DNA from: Reticulitermes speratus
Taxonomy: Eukaryota; Arthropoda; Insecta; Blattodea; Rhinotermitidae
Assembly (NCBI GenBank): GCA_021186555.1
Contig: JAJKFL010000031.1
Coordinates: 19,188,487-19,252,486, forward strand
Direction: 5' to 3'
Length of the DNA: 64,000 nt
Positions within the stretch are counted from its first letter, which is position 1. Every line of letters begins with the position of its first letter. The notes under the pieces are model-generated. The model was not told where the DNA came from. It saw only the letters and a list, made by a program, of their open reading frames with translations, and did not search any database. Made by a program: the position numbers and the translations under genes. Of this stretch, positions 12,270 to 24,319 are shown piece after piece.

Positions 12270-13680
12270 ACTGCATTTAACACTGTAATTACTTCTCATT
12301 TAACTTTTACGACCTAGGAAACGTCACGTATTGCATCCTTCGTCATTGTGACTAATTCTGGCGTTAAAATTAAATTTTTTATATTGAAACAGTGTGTATG
12401 TACTGCATAAACTCAGGAGTTTTAATTAATCGTCAGCGCAAGTCACTCGCCAGCCACAACGGCAAGGGCTGTTCATCACTCATTTAAGTAAATTAATATA
12501 TTTATTAATATTAGCAGAATTGAGTTTTTCCCCGAATCCTGGCAATGACTCCATAAATCAAGCGGTTTTCCTCGATCGCAATAAAAAGTACATACGCGTA
12601 CGGGGTTTCCCCGTATTCTACCAGCGGCACTAGAAAGCTGAACGGACAGGCCTTACTGTGACTTCATGTTCAAATGGGTCAAACTTCGCACATTCACCAT
12701 ATATGCAAACAGTTAAAGAATAAAAATGATTCATACAGTCTTTGTTGGTATGTTTGTCATGTACGTCACACAAAATTTCGTATCCTTATCCTCTCACAGT
12801 CCATTAATTATCGACATCACACCGAACGCCACATATAGACTTAAGGCGTATTTCCTGTATCTGACATACTGTACTGGTTTACATTCTACAAACGAAGTGC
12901 GTTAACAAAATATTTTGGCATTTATCGAAAATATATTACCAAAGACAATTTCAACTTGAAAGTAAAAGCGGCTATGTTGCGTTTGCGTCAGAAGTTTTCA
13001 GTGACTGCTGGGAATGACAACATACAAACAAGGCGGCAGTCTCTACTGGTGTGATTTTAAGACGACAAATGGACGGCTATGTGGGCATAATAATACTGCT
13101 AACTGAAGACAGTAAGCTAAGAGCAAACACTGAGGTTGAAGGACTGAGTCGATGCCGAGGCCTTCTGCATGTAAGTCAGATACGCTTTGCGCAGGACAAA
13201 TTCGATCAGTAACGAATGGCGTGATCAAAACATTTCGCAGGGCGTTTTCTGCATTTCTCCACTGATTAATTTAGAGTACGTGACTCATACCCGTCACGAA
13301 TGGTACAATTCGCACTTTGACTCAAAGCTCCAAGTGGAAGGAGACGTTGTTTTATATGGCACAGCAAACACTGGCAGCCTTGGACGTGACTTCGTACTGC
13401 CTCACATTCTAATTCGAATAACACAATTTAAAAGCACAAATAAACCGGCCCCCCACTGTATAAAAGGAACTGAAATAACATTACAAAATGCAGATCCATG
13501 AAACTTTAAAAGTATTCATTTTAATTAACAAAGCCATAAATCAGGACATTTAAACAATATAAAAATTATAAACCAGCAGACAGATGGTGGCACAAACGTT
13601 GTGCATGCTGCGATAATGTTTCACGAATAAATATTAATTCGCACGATCTACATATCTACTGTCAATACTTTCATTATTCA
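12270..13680. other. Spacer without recognised feature
   Basis: Nothing recognisable. A 104-codon plus-strand frame at 13187-13501 resembles no known family and has no neighbouring exon-like segments. Confidence 0.4.
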
Positions 13681-13689
13681 TACTGAACT

Positions 13690-13800
13690 ATTTTGACACT
13701 AGCCGGTCAATAGCCGCCGTACCAGGCTACCGGCCAGAAAACCGACAAATCGTGGTTCCATTCCCGGCAGGGGCGTCGAACAGCAAGAAATAGCACTGCT
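13690..13800 (+). mobile_element. Possible tRNA-derived SINE fragment
   Basis: TAGCCGGTCAATAGCCG resembles an A box, and GGTTCCATTCCCGGCAGG resembles a B box followed by the usual SINE linker, at a spacing compatible with a polymerase III promoter. No second copy, tail or target duplication was found here, so the call is tentative. Confidence 0.35.
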
Positions 13801-13918
13801 TCTTTTTAAGGCAGTATTACGAACACTACTTTGGTTTAATGTGAACCCCACCCTCCCGCCTCCCCCCAAAAACGGGACACATGGAAAACCTCACATGAAC
13901 GACGGCCAAATTCTGAAA

Positions 13919-13957
13919 ACTAATAATAGTAGTAATAATAATAATAGCAATAATTTA
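13919..13957. repeat. (TAA)n-rich microsatellite
   Basis: Imperfect TAA/TAG trinucleotide run. It lies in an A-rich stretch (13800-14440) that has no recognised gene. This could be the 3' untranslated part of the LINE relic ending near 14940, but that is not shown. Confidence 0.8.
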
Positions 13958-14606
13958 TTTCAAATCTCATTAACGCCCTAGTTTATGGCAAATTATAAAA
14001 CCAGCACTAAATACATACAACACAAATTACATAAAGAAACACACAAATGAGACAACATAAAGAACAAAACATAATTCAATTTAATCTGATTTATTAACGT
14101 GCAAGCTTAACAGCACAGGTGCAATTACAAAACTTGCACTAATACTAAACGAACAGGCACAGCACAATTACACAAACAAAAAAACAGAAACAACGTGAAT
14201 AAGTGCGTGTGTTGATTCAACACACGCACTAAATTATTGTCCGGTTCCGATACTCTTGTCCTTCAATACATGAGAACAAACACAAAAAACTGCACAATGA
14301 TTCGAAATATAATAAAGGATAAAAATAAAAAATGTGATACGTTTAGGTGATGACTGGACACACACAGAAAAATGTTATTAAATCACAACAAAAAACAACA
14401 GTATGATGTTTGTTACCAAATAAAGTCAACTAATATAAAACCTGGTTTAAAGCAGTGGTTGGTACTCTAAATATGTCCACGTCTCTGCAGGCCACGTTTG
14501 GTGCTTTTATGCATTTCGCCGAAAAGCAGTTTTTTGCGTGTAACAGAAAACAATGGAGAGTCCATAACATTATGAGTAAGAACTCGGAGACCCGTCCTTT
14601 GCAATA

Positions 14607-14618
14607 GGGGGGGGGGGG
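14607..14618. repeat. Poly-G run of 12
   Basis: Uninterrupted G homopolymer within AT-rich sequence. Its length may be uncertain in the assembly. Confidence 0.9.
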
Positions 14619-14749
14619 CGCTTATAACACAAAGATACAAGTTTCAAACTTTCTCGCGTCAGTAGATGTAATGGAATTCAAACAAATCAAGCGAACTCAT
14701 GCCTGGTCTAAGTAAGGTGACATACAGCAATAACCAACGATAAGGAGCA

Positions 14750-14752
<3 letters not shown>

Positions 14753-14780
<28 letters not shown>
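14753..14780. repeat. (TA)14 microsatellite
   Basis: Perfect alternating TA run of about 28 bases. Confidence 0.95.
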
Positions 14781-14783
<3 letters not shown>

Positions 14784-14939
14784 ATGGCTCGAACGAGGCC
14801 TAAAAACTGAGAAAAATAAAATCAGCATCTTGATTAAAACGTTATTTGGATCTATTACGACTCCCAGGTCTTTACCAAAATCAGTACGGGTGATACACGA
14901 TCACAAAGTCTATAAGTAATGTATATTCGAAAGCATTTG

Positions 14940-16450
14940 TTCTTCTAGTGAAAGTAAAGACTCTTGTCTTACCAGTGTTCAGTTTCATGTACAATCGATA
15001 TGGGATTTCAAAAGAGCACAACCATTAACTGAATTAACAACACGAAAAGTGTTGATGCCATCGGCAAAGAGAAGATATCTAGAATATTTACTGACATTAC
15101 AAAAGGCCATTAATAAAACTAATGAGTAGGAGGGGCCCCAGAACAGATCCTTGCGGGACTCCAGAAAGAACAATAAAATGTGAGGGAAGATATCCTAAAT
15201 ACGTACAAATGACTGCCGATTGGTCAAAAAGCTACGAAACCAGCCGAGCAAACTGTTGAAATGGCCAAAAGCACTAATTTCGTTTTAAGGCGAATATAGT
15301 GCGCAACAAGGTAAAATGCACTGCTTGAGATCAAAATAAATAGCGCCCATTTGACGCTGGGATGTGACTACAGCGAAAATATGGTCTAGGTAGGTTACCA
15401 AGTTGGTAACTGTGGATTTCGATTTAACAAACTCATGATAACAAAAATTCAGTTTCAGATTAAAATATGCGACGCGTGTTCATTTAAGACGATTCTGAGA
15501 AACTGTTAAGAAGATAAATAGGAATATAATTGCTACAAGAGCACTGTTGCCGTTCTTGAAGACAGGCACAACTACCGCTTGCTTCCAGGGTGCTGCAAAA
15601 TTCTGCAGTGATAGGCTAGGACTAGAATGTATTGAGGTACCGGTGCTCAAAATTTCCACTTCCGATACAGAAGGTAACGATACAGTCATCATATATGAAA
15701 CTAGGGTGAAAACCCCCGTACTAGAGTTATTATAAACTCCACCGAAACAAGTCGGCAGACTTTACCAGGCTGAACTAAATAATCACCGCTCACTACTAGA
15801 TGAACAGCACTGTAGTTGTTTTTCCTAAAAGAAGGCACATACTTCCAAAATTCAGTAGGCAGAGATTTTAAATTATCATGCACGTCTGCATCCAGTTTAG
15901 TCTACCGTACTTGATCCCTTTACCGTGCATACGGTAGAAGAAAAATTTCCATATACATTACCGTTCTTTTTTTAAGTGTCCATAAAAGTAGTTTCTCCTC
16001 CGAATCTGATAGAAGGAGCAAACCATGTAGTGAATTTCGAATTTTTTATGCATCCACGTGGAATCGCCAGGTCCACAGATTCGTGCGTAGCGTTTGTGAG
16101 GCTGTAAACGGCAGCGTAAACTGTGGCGCTATTATACATGCAAGTCCTGCGTATTAAAAACAAATTTATGTAAGAGACCGCAGTCCTCTGAAACAAATTT
16201 GCGATAAGAGAACTCGTGGTTCTGGGTAGAATTTTGAAGTGAGAAATGAACGTCTACCACCATGGGAGGATGATATGCATCCGGTTCAACAACACCTGCG
16301 TCAACGAAAGAAATGCTTATATTACTGAAATTAGAAACAAGTAGGTCAAGCAGAAAGCAGTTACGTACAGAATCAATATGCTGCGTAAGACAAGTAAACA
16401 CGTGGAAGTATGAATTGTATTTTCCCTGCACTTCGAATAAAAATAACAAT
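14940..16450 (-). pseudogene. Decayed jockey-like LINE ORF2 (endonuclease end and reverse transcriptase)
   Basis: On the minus strand, segments in changing frames follow the order of a LINE ORF2. At 16390-16220: LLDLLVSNFSNISISFVD...VEPDAYHPPMVVDVHF, the end of an APE-type endonuclease (S-N...D-x-xHP/YHPP). Near 15880: EFWKYVPSFRKNNYSAV. Near 15590: WKQAVVVPVFKNGNSALV (RT motif W-K-x-A-x-V-V-P-V-F-K-K-G). At 15173-14985: YLLFADGINTFRVVNS, the catalytic F-A-D-D box with the second aspartate changed to glycine. At 14990-14940: MKLNTGKTRVFTFTR, the region after it. Several stops, frameshifts and an internal loss of RT motifs make it inactive. It copied its own RNA when intact. Confidence 0.8.
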
Positions 16451-16784
16451 TTTTGATGGGCAAAACAAGATCTCAGTCAAAGTTAGGGGTGTTCATACAC
16501 GAATCAAAATCAAGCGACGATTTTTGGTATCCAATTTGCGTTCTAAAAACAAAAATAATCTGAAATAATTTCGGGTTTCGCATCCGGAGAAAATAATTAT
16601 TTCAGAGGTTCTGCGTTCTAATTATTTTTCTGCGTTTTCTTATGACTATGCTGTATTGTACTCCAGAAGAACTAGTATACTTTCTTTTTTATGCTTTTCT
16701 TTCTTTTTAAAGTAGATTAAACGCGACTTTGTTTTTAATTTTGCGTTGGGGATACCGGACAAGAAATTGTTCTCCTCTCCAAAT

Positions 16785-16982
16785 CGTCCAGACCAGCTCT
16801 GGGGCCCACCCAGCCTCCAAAGCAATGAGTTACCGGGGTTCTTTCCCAGAGGTAAAGCGGCCGGAGCGTGATGTTGACCCACCTCCACCAGGCGCCAAGG
16901 TTAAGAATGAGCAGAGCTACGTCTCTACTCCCCCTATATTCCTTCATGGCGTGGACAGGGACAACTTTTACCTAGTAACGAA
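16785..16982 (+). mobile_element. SINE fragment (same family as 53.3 kb)
   Basis: The sequence ACCCAGCCTCCAAAGCAATG, then GAGGTAAAGCGGCCGGAGCG, CGCCAAGGTTAAGAATGAG, CTACTCCCCCTATATTCC, TTCATGGC and ACTTTTACCT follows the complete SINE at 53293-53577 block by block with substitutions. The tRNA-like head is missing or too diverged to read, so this is a truncated or old copy. Confidence 0.8.
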
Positions 16983-17267
16983 TGGCCCTCCAGAGCACAG
17001 AGTTCTACCCATACGTAGTCCTTATAAAATCATAAATCATTCCTGCGATTGCAGACACAGACATTGGAGAAACTATCGTAGTTGTGTTGGGCCTACTAGA
17101 ACGAAAAACAGTACCGCAAACAGGAACTAAATTATGGTGGAAACACGAATCGTTTAGCCAAGTTTCTGTCAAGCAAATAACGCTGTAGTTAGCAGGATAA
17201 TCGTTAACACAAAATTAAATTTTTTGGACCTAAGACCTCTAACAGTTTGGTAAAGAAAGTCGAAATC

Positions 17268-17325
17268 ATATAATAATAAATAATAATAATAATATAATAA
17301 AATAACAACAACAACAACAAATAAA
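17268..17325. repeat. (TAA)n/(CAA)n microsatellite
   Basis: Run of TAA units followed by CAA units. Frames crossing it give poly-Tyr, poly-Val or poly-Leu artefacts. Confidence 0.9.
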
Positions 17326-17329
17326 GAGT

Positions 17330-19000
17330 AAATGTTACTATTTAGTTCTTTCGCTGGAAATAAAGACGGAAAGTGTGTCAGCGAATTGCCATGAAGACGC
17401 CTAATTACTTCAGGAAAGGGCAAATTAATTAAATTGTACACAGCCAAGACACTTCATACTTTGTACCCAGCTAGCACTTTTAGCATAACTGGCATGGCCA
17501 AGGTATGTTAGCAGGCATGGGTAGGACAATAAACGCATACATTCTGGTCAGCAAGTTTCAGGGACAAATACTACTAGTGGGACCGTAGCACAGAGACAAT
17601 GACATTAAAACCGAACTAGGTGAGAACGGGGCTGGATTGGATATGGATATGCACCAATGGCGGAAAACAGTGATTGCTATGATGAATTGTAACGTTCTCT
17701 GGTACGGAATTCCTTTGGAATCATTCAATCTTTCCACTTTTGGGACGATGTACAAATCTGAAATACTGAATGATTCCAAATGTGATAAACCATCGTCAAA
17801 ATCCTATAGAACTGTATTACACAGCCGGTATAGACCCAGTTTTACCCCCCGTTTTTGAAAACTTGAACTGTATAAAATTCAATTTAATGTTTTAATTATT
17901 ACGTTTATTTTATTTTAAACACGGTAAGACAGACAAAGTCCAAAAAAAGAATTATTCCAAATGTGACATACTATCGTCAGAATCCCGCATAACGGACTTT
18001 CTTGATCACTACCATCTGTGGGTCGAAGACTCAGTACCTTGGATTTCGATTATGATAACGATGATAGTAGGCATAAGAAGCAAATAATTATGATATTACG
18101 GTAACAGTAACAACACGAACACAACTGCAACTGTACTGTTACATTAAAAGTGTCATTGTAAGCACCATGAGTACACAACGGGTAAAAAAGGTCTGTCAAT
18201 CTGTGTATGTAACGCCCACACGGCGGAGACCAAGCTGTTCAGCCAGACACATGCCTTTAATTTAACTGGACATTCCTTAGTTCGATTATCCTTGATAAGA
18301 GAAATATTTGTAAACTGTTAATTCTGAATCTAAAACGTATAAACTATATGATGAATCAAATTCATACAAATGAACTTTAACAACATTTCTAAATTCCCGC
18401 GTGCAAATTAATATTTACGTGTGAAACAAATCAGACACAAAGGTTTTGCCTTTTCCTCACCTCCTAACGCGAAGACCCCATGTGTACTTACAAGAATATA
18501 TGTGTGCTTGGGTCACCAAAAAACGGTTTTGGTGCGGACATTTTTCTTGCACCGTTTAACACTTTACATAATTCAATATAATCAAAGCACTGTGTAGCAA
18601 TTCACCTTACCTATATCCGTGAACAACACATTCTTGCACTAGACCTGCCTGTCTGCTATTCCTGCACCTAACAAAGCCCAGTGTGCACAACTGAGGCAGC
18701 TCACAAAACCACTGTATCGTCCTCTCATATATTGATTTTCCGAAGTGGGACATAGACATGGCGTAGCAGACAAAACACAAAATATATATCGGTACCCATT
18801 TATATTGCGCTCGTAAAATGCGAGTCGGGATGAATTACTTAATATAAAATGATATTAAATACGACTGTTGTAATTATCTAGGAACATTACCCATACAAAT
18901 TTCACCTAAAATGTACTTAACATAGACCTCTTAAAGCTTATGCATACGTAGAAGAAAAGATGGGGATCATGATTATGTGTTTCGACATAATAGTCTAGTT
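17330..19000. other. Spacer without recognised feature
   Basis: No gene or repeat recognised. An imperfect repeat of GATTCCAAATGTGA(TA)AACCATCGTC near 17771 recurs as ATTCCAAATGTGACATACTATCGTC near 17953, about 180 bases apart, and may mark an old duplication. Confidence 0.4.
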
Positions 19001-19009
19001 ATTAATCTG

Positions 19010-19165
19010 ATGTTCTGCATTCGTCAAATACTGGGGACAGTCTGGAATACAACGGAACAGTACATCTCACCACAGACTTAAAGAAGGCCTATGATTCAGG
19101 AGGGAAGTGCTGTACAAAAACGTCACTGAACTGGGTACACAATTCTACATAATTAAAATGTTCGC
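19010..19165 (+). pseudogene. Short LINE reverse-transcriptase fragment
   Basis: The plus strand reads FCIRQILGTVWNTTEQYISP and, after a frame slip, LKKAYDSGGKCCTKTSLN. This matches the finger/palm segment of the same LINE group seen at 61.7-63.4 kb, where the consensus runs FCIRQILEKKWEYN...QLFIDFKKAYDSVRREVLYN. Only about 50 codons survive. Confidence 0.65.
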
Positions 19166-19271
19166 GACTTTGTACTTCTGCGACATGTGTTTTACGAATC
19201 AATGTCAGAGTTTCTGCCGTCCTGATACAACTTCATTTACGTAGATTCGTACTAAAATATGTATTTAACTT

Positions 19272-19305
19272 CGCTATATGTTTCGGAAATCTCGTCTTCA
19301 GGCGC
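19272..19305 (-). ncRNA. Decayed hammerhead-like motif
   Basis: On the minus strand, GCGC is followed by CUGAAGA, a short weak stem II, GAAA, CAUAUA and GCG, which pairs with the first CGC. Compared with related loci the palindromic stem III (ACAUAUGU) has lost two bases. Strong boxes but poor stems suggest a relic. Confidence 0.4.
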
Positions 19306-20764
19306 AGATTACTCAAATGTCAAATTTATATTTTATGAAAGGTGCGTTGCAATTCTGCGTTTATGCATGCTACACCTGGAGACGGCAGTAATTGCCGAAA
19401 CGGGGAAGTTTAGATGCGTATTCTCATATTAATATACAGAAAGCTTAATTAGGCGAGAAAACCCTGACACTGACTAATCAAATGTATCTAAACAGAATGT
19501 GTGGTAAATTATGTATGCTTAAACAGTTATCACGGACTGAGAAAGATGTTTTACGGTTATCGCTTCTCACCTGTGCTTTACAATACGTCACAACTGTCAT
19601 GTTTAACATTCTAATAGTGTTAACATTGTCCCTGTACTTATTTAAGTGTCTGCCATGAAGGCACACGAACGGGTGCTTCACGCATTCTTTACTTCGGCAC
19701 TAGATGGAAGTGAATTCCAATCACGCTATGAGCTATTAATACATCAAGAACACAGATTTTTGCATGTACAGCATACATATAATCTACAATAGGTCTTCAG
19801 CGTTAAAAGTTACATTGTCAGAGTGCAATATAATTTGAACTATGTTTATATAGGAAAACTGATAAAGTGACAAACACGAAACTCAGCAACCTCTAAACAC
19901 CAAAGTGGGAGCCAACTGTCACAACGAAAGGTACCATTCCCACGGCAAAAGGAAACATAATGGAGTGCGGCTCTTCTTTACAAACAGATGGTCGCTCAGC
20001 TACTCAAAAAGTGTTCTATTGTATAGAACTGGAAGATTTATCATGATGTTCACAACATATTACTGTGCCCGATCCTGAGACAGGTTAATCAAAACCACAT
20101 ACCCAAATTCTATTTCTGCAAGATCCACCTTAATAACATCCCTCCATCTACAACTGGGTCTCTCAGTCGTGATTCTGAACCTTCTGTATTAAGCATCCTA
20201 CCTGTCATTCGTCACGAAACCAGTCATACCACAGGAAAACCAAAGCTTCACTTTCTCCAACATGAGTATTTGTATAATTATTTACGCTGTACAGTTACAT
20301 TAATCATTCATGGAAGTTCCGACTTTCGACACCTCATGTCCCACACAGTCCACCGTTAAGTCCCGCGAGCCGAGAAAAACTGCCCTAAGTGATCTCTTCA
20401 CTTCAGGTTTTCCGCTTAAAATTGGGTGTGAATTTGCATTATTCCCCGTGCCTACTACACATCCCGCCCATTTGATCCTCCTTGACTGTCACCCTAACTG
20501 GCGACACATGAAAATTACGTAATTATGTACAAAGACGACAACAGAGTAATTTGTATGCCATCATTCATGCACTACTAGACACTACTAGAACACAAATTTG
20601 ACTAACCACAACACTTTGGAGAATACACAATTAAATTTCATGTAGGACTCTGCAAGTGTGAACTTAATATTGTATTTACCGTGCATTTTAACTTAAGTGA
20701 AAGTTTTATTTCATACCAACAAATGCACATAAACATACAGTGTCAATAGTTTATTCGTAACTTT

Positions 20765-20808
20765 CCCCGGTACGTATTTCGGCGTTTTAAACCGCCATCT
20801 TCAGGGGG
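20765..20808 (-). ncRNA. Hammerhead-like motif, left arm of hairpin 1
   Basis: The minus strand reads CCCC-CUGAAGA-U-GGCG, a loop, CGCC-GAAA, then UACGUACC and GGGG. All stems are intact, but the U that should pair with A15.1 next to the cleavage position is C here. The right arm keeps U. The arm is therefore probably inactive. Confidence 0.65.
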
Positions 20809-20975
20809 TCTTAGAGGTTTCTAGCATAGACCAAACATTTATAGAATACGTCGTAACATCCGTATTATGTAAAATATGATACACATGTAGTAGTCAATGG
20901 TTGTCCAATGCATACAAAATTGTATAACACTAAGATTATTATTAAAATAGTACAAAATTATCAGACATGTTACAT

Positions 20976-21122
20976 AGCTTAAGCTATGTAACATGTCCGA
21001 TAATTTTATACTAGCTTAAGCTATGTAACATGTCCGATAATTTTATACTAGCTTAAGCTATGTAACATGTCTGATAATTTTATACTAGCTTAAGCTATGT
21101 AACATTTCTGATAATTTTATAC
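20976..21122. repeat. Four tandem copies of a 37-bp unit at the apex of hairpin 1
   Basis: Units begin at 20976, 21013, 21050 and 21087. Each starts AGCTTAAGCTATGTAACAT and ends TTTTATACT, with one or two substitutions. The unit starts with the palindrome AGCTTAAGCT, and the left arm carries one inverted copy, so the array grew by duplicating part of the right arm. Confidence 0.92.
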
Positions 21123-21275
21123 TATTTTAATAATAATTTTAAAAATAATCTTAGTATTATACAATTTTATAAGCATTGTACAACCATTGACTACTACATA
21201 TGTATCATATTTTACATAATACGGATGTTACGACGTATTCTATAAATGTTTGGTCTATGCTAGAAACATCTAAGA

Positions 21276-21319
21276 CCCCCTGAAGATGGCGGTTTAAAAC
21301 GCCGAAATACGTATCGGGG
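21276..21319 (+). ncRNA. Hammerhead ribozyme motif, right arm of hairpin 1
   Basis: CCCC (21276-21279), CUGAAGA (21280-21286), an extra U, stem II GGCG/CGCC, GAAA (21304-21307), the palindromic stem III AUACGUAU, C at the cleavage position (21315) and GGGG (21316-21319) pairing with CCCC. Every conserved core base is present. The extra U between CUGAAGA and stem II is unusual but recurs in the related loci. Stem III is too short to close within one molecule, so pairing between two molecules is likely, as known for small Penelope-associated hammerheads. Confidence 0.75.
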
Positions 21320-21401
21320 AAAGTTACGAATAAACTATTGACACTATACGTTTATGTGCATTTGTTGGTATGAAATAAAACTTTCACTTAAGTGTGAACT
21401 T

Positions 21402-22235
21402 GTTTAATGCTATCTTCTTTTGCAACAGTTTTTCCAGAAAAGTCAGAAAATATACACACACACACAGCGTATAATTTACTGCCAGATTGCTCGCCCTAGA
21501 GCGGACGACATCACTACTGCACAGTGACCGACGATGCCGCCTTCCCTGCAGTGCTTGGTCCGGCGATAAAAAATACCGTGTGCGCGCATGCATACACACA
21601 TTTCAAATTATGTGTTACACAGGTAATAAATGTTACGTATATGTTAGCATTAGATACATCAAGCTTACTCACGAAAAACATCTTGCCCCGTTGACACTAA
21701 ATTACTAACAGATGGCACTTCATCCTCAGAAACCTGCATGGCCATCATGGTGATATTATTTATGTGAGAGAATAAAAGGACATAAAGGTGTAGTGGACCA
21801 TCAGTGAATGATGTTTGTATCACGCTTCGTGAAAAACAGTTAACTAGTTCGAAGGCTGAAGGGAACCGACACACCAACACATAAAAATGTTCATACTGTC
21901 TGCCTAACTTTCCAGAATAAGTGAAGTACGAGAAAGAAATGAGTAGAATTTATACAAATACGTCTCCTAAAGGACACAGGAGTTAGAAGCTCAACATGCT
22001 GAAAACTACAAAGTTCCTGTCACTTCATTGTTGTTTACGGGTTTTAGGGGACGTCGTTCAGTTACCATCTCTGCTCACCTCATACCTTCCCACATCCGTC
22101 AGTGATAAAATTTATTTTATTGGTGATTTATTACGCTATCAATATCTGAGACTATATAGCAATAAATGGATATTTGGCGAATAACGAATTGAAATTTGAA
22201 AAAAAAAATGCCACGACATAATTAAAAGTAAAAGC
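21402..22235. other. Spacer without recognised feature
   Basis: A (CA)n tract of about 10 bases lies near 21452. Nothing else was recognised. Confidence 0.4.
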
Positions 22236-22244
22236 ATTTGCCTG

Positions 22245-22345
22245 GATGGACCAAGTAAATCCACAAAAGAAAACTACTATGAAGGCCAGTACTCTGGCTG
22301 AGATTCAAACGGCCAGCTCCCTAACACAAGTCGGAAGGAATGCCA
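22245..22345 (-). mobile_element. Possible tRNA-derived SINE fragment, minus strand
   Basis: The reverse strand reads TTAGGGAGCTGGCCG and GTTTGAATCTCAGCCAG, which resembles a tRNA T-arm B box. No tail or duplication was resolved. Confidence 0.35.
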
Positions 22346-23394
22346 TTTTCACATGCCGTTTCTGCAAACTCGCCCGGTACGTAACAACTTATATATATAG
22401 GATGGCAGGAGAACTTCCGTAAAAACAGTTACAGATGGTACGTTCAAGTCTGGTTCAGTCAGTACGATTTACGAAGCTGTGTTTACAAATAATATGCTCA
22501 CACATTTTCGTTTTATCCTACCGGGTACGAAACACAGCTAAGTCTAAGTAAATATGAGCCTGAAGCATAGCCTACCAGTCGATGCCGACATAGTACACGC
22601 TTATTGCATATGTTACGCTGTGGCAGTGAATAAATACGCGGAAAAGCATCCTGATCGCGGAGTACTAAACCGCACAACGTTCCCCTGCGTTAGTCAGATA
22701 CGCGCACCTTCACAAGAGATGACGTTATGAATTTCCAAAACTGGCATACGTGGGCGGACGACAATTCATTCACATACCACAAGACATTGACCACAACCGA
22801 CATCAATTTTCCATAAACGTGTAGACCGGAATCGCAGGCGATCATCTCACTGGTCCTTCTATACGAGCAACATGGTGATCGCCGGTACCTTGATTCCTCC
22901 GTAGACATTTTACCTCAACTGCTAGCCAATGACTGTGGACCGTACACGATCGTACTCAGTGCATTTCAGTCTAACTGCACCGGAGTGGCGGAGTAGGCAT
23001 TATCCGGACGCCAAATTGGTCTGCTCTTAGGCCTCCTGTGCCGTGATGTGATCATTACGGTCATCAGACCTGAACCCCAACACACTTTCACCCGTGGGAT
23101 TTCTTGAATGATGCGACTGTGTTAAAATTCGTCCAGGCTTCGTTCCGACGTCGTGATGATGAGTGTGTGTTCATGACCATGGAAATTACGAGAGAGGATT
23201 TGTAGAAACATGTCTGACAAGTAAATTCTTCCCCAGTCAAACACTTCGCATTTGAGAGTTACTGTAACATGTATACCGTTGCAGCTGCATCCTCCGTAAC
23301 AGTTTACGAAGCATTTCCTGACCTGTGTTTAGTTACATGATTCACACGGACGCCCCGCAAGCTCCCCTGTAATTTATAGCACGTAATTTTAGAA

Positions 23395-23582
23395 ACGAGG
23401 AGCGTGGTCGGATGGTGACTTAGCTACGGCCTGGACGATCCGGAGTTCGAATCCCGGGAAGGGCAAGGAATGTTTCTTTTCTCCAAAACGACGTCAGCAT
23501 GACCACTAAACCTCCATCTAGAGCAGAGGTTAAATGAGTGCCTTCATGGCACACACAGGGCCTACTTTACAATTTCAACTTT
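23395..23582 (+). mobile_element. tRNA-derived SINE
   Basis: GCGTGGTCGGATGGTGACTT resembles an A box and GGAGTTCGAATCCCGG is a near-perfect B box. The body then follows the 3' half of the SINE at 53.3 kb: CCATCTAGAGCAGAGGTTAA, GCCTTCATGGC and an ACTTTAC-like end. The head is better preserved than in the 53.3-kb copy, but the middle of the body is shorter. Confidence 0.75.
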
Positions 23583-23596
23583 AAATTTAGAAAATA

Positions 23597-23614
23597 CCTG
23601 TGTGTGTGTGTGTG
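23597..23614. repeat. (TG)9 microsatellite
   Basis: Short perfect TG run just after the SINE end. Confidence 0.85.
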
Positions 23615-23759
23615 TCTACGCATATTTTAACATTAAAGTGTAAAATTCTGTCATTTCACAGAGAAACCAAAGCATTCCATCGCAGAATGTTTCAGTTAAT
23701 GTTTCATGTTATGAGAAGAAAATTTACCACTGTAACTAGCAGTTTAGCCTCTAACAGAA

Positions 23760-23915
23760 ATGAGTACCAGGAATATTTCCTGGGGGTAAAGGCGGCAGGT
23801 GCATAGGGCTGACAACCTTACCACCATTATTATGTGCAGACTGTCTCGAAATGTGGGAGCCTCAACCTCCTGGAATCCTCACAGCCTGTCCAGGCGTGTA
23901 CAGGGATTGCTTTTA
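23760..23915 (+). mobile_element. SINE-related repeat fragment
   Basis: ATTTCCTGGGGGTAAAGGCG matches the central box of the 53.3-kb SINE (TTCCTGGGGGTAAAGCGGC). It is followed by GGGCTGACAACCTTACCACC and a TGGGAGCC...CCTCCTGGAA segment that I recall from a related family in cockroach-like genomes. No promoter boxes are visible. Confidence 0.55.
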
Positions 23916-24319
23916 ACTAACTCTTTAACATAATACCTACCTTTTCCAGGAAGTGGTTATTTCAGGGAAGTTAAGAATATAAGATCACAATGGTTTTCAC
24001 AAAACCCAAACATTTAAGAAGCCAGATGACAACGACGACGATGATGATGACGATAATAAAGAAAAAACAAAAGAAAGCACTGGATGGTATTAATAAATTG
24101 GCATTTATTAAACCTAAGTTAATATTAATGCTTCTACATAGTACCTACTCTCAGTTCTTACTCCATGGATTTGCTAGTTAAAATCTATACTTGAGACTGC
24201 AAACTTTGACTGAAACACAATTTTTTAAGCGTGTTATTATACAGCATCAGTGACAGATAAATGATCGAGTATGCAGCATTAGCAGAATGAAAGCTGACGA
24301 GCAAAACAGATGTACTCGA

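Larger units (their letters stand above)
20654..21401. mobile_element. Fold-back hairpin element 1 with two hammerhead motifs
   Basis: Twelve-base direct repeats AAGTGTGAACTT (20654-20665 and 21390-21401) flank the element. After a unique leader with TATTTACCGTGCAT comes a long inverted repeat: 20691 onward pairs with sequence ending at 21393. Near the apex one inverted and four direct copies of a 37-bp unit lie around 20950-21122. Each arm carries a hammerhead-like motif facing outward on its own strand. The arms end in CAACAAATGCA, shared with hairpins 2 and 3. It is probably a non-autonomous relative of Penelope-like elements, whose terminal repeats are known to carry hammerheads; that link is inference. 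No protein is encoded. Confidence 0.8.

Noticed and set aside
20040-20190. LINE 3' end on the minus strand
   Set aside because: A short frame (RPSCRWRDVIKVDLAEI) recalls LINE tails, but the match is too short and isolated to call.
21000-21122. CRISPR-like array
   Set aside because: The 37-bp units are directly adjacent without spacers and belong to the apex of a hairpin in eukaryotic DNA.
23395-23470. Functional tRNA gene
   Set aside because: The A- and B-box spacing is tRNA-like, but acceptor ends do not pair and the sequence continues into a SINE body.
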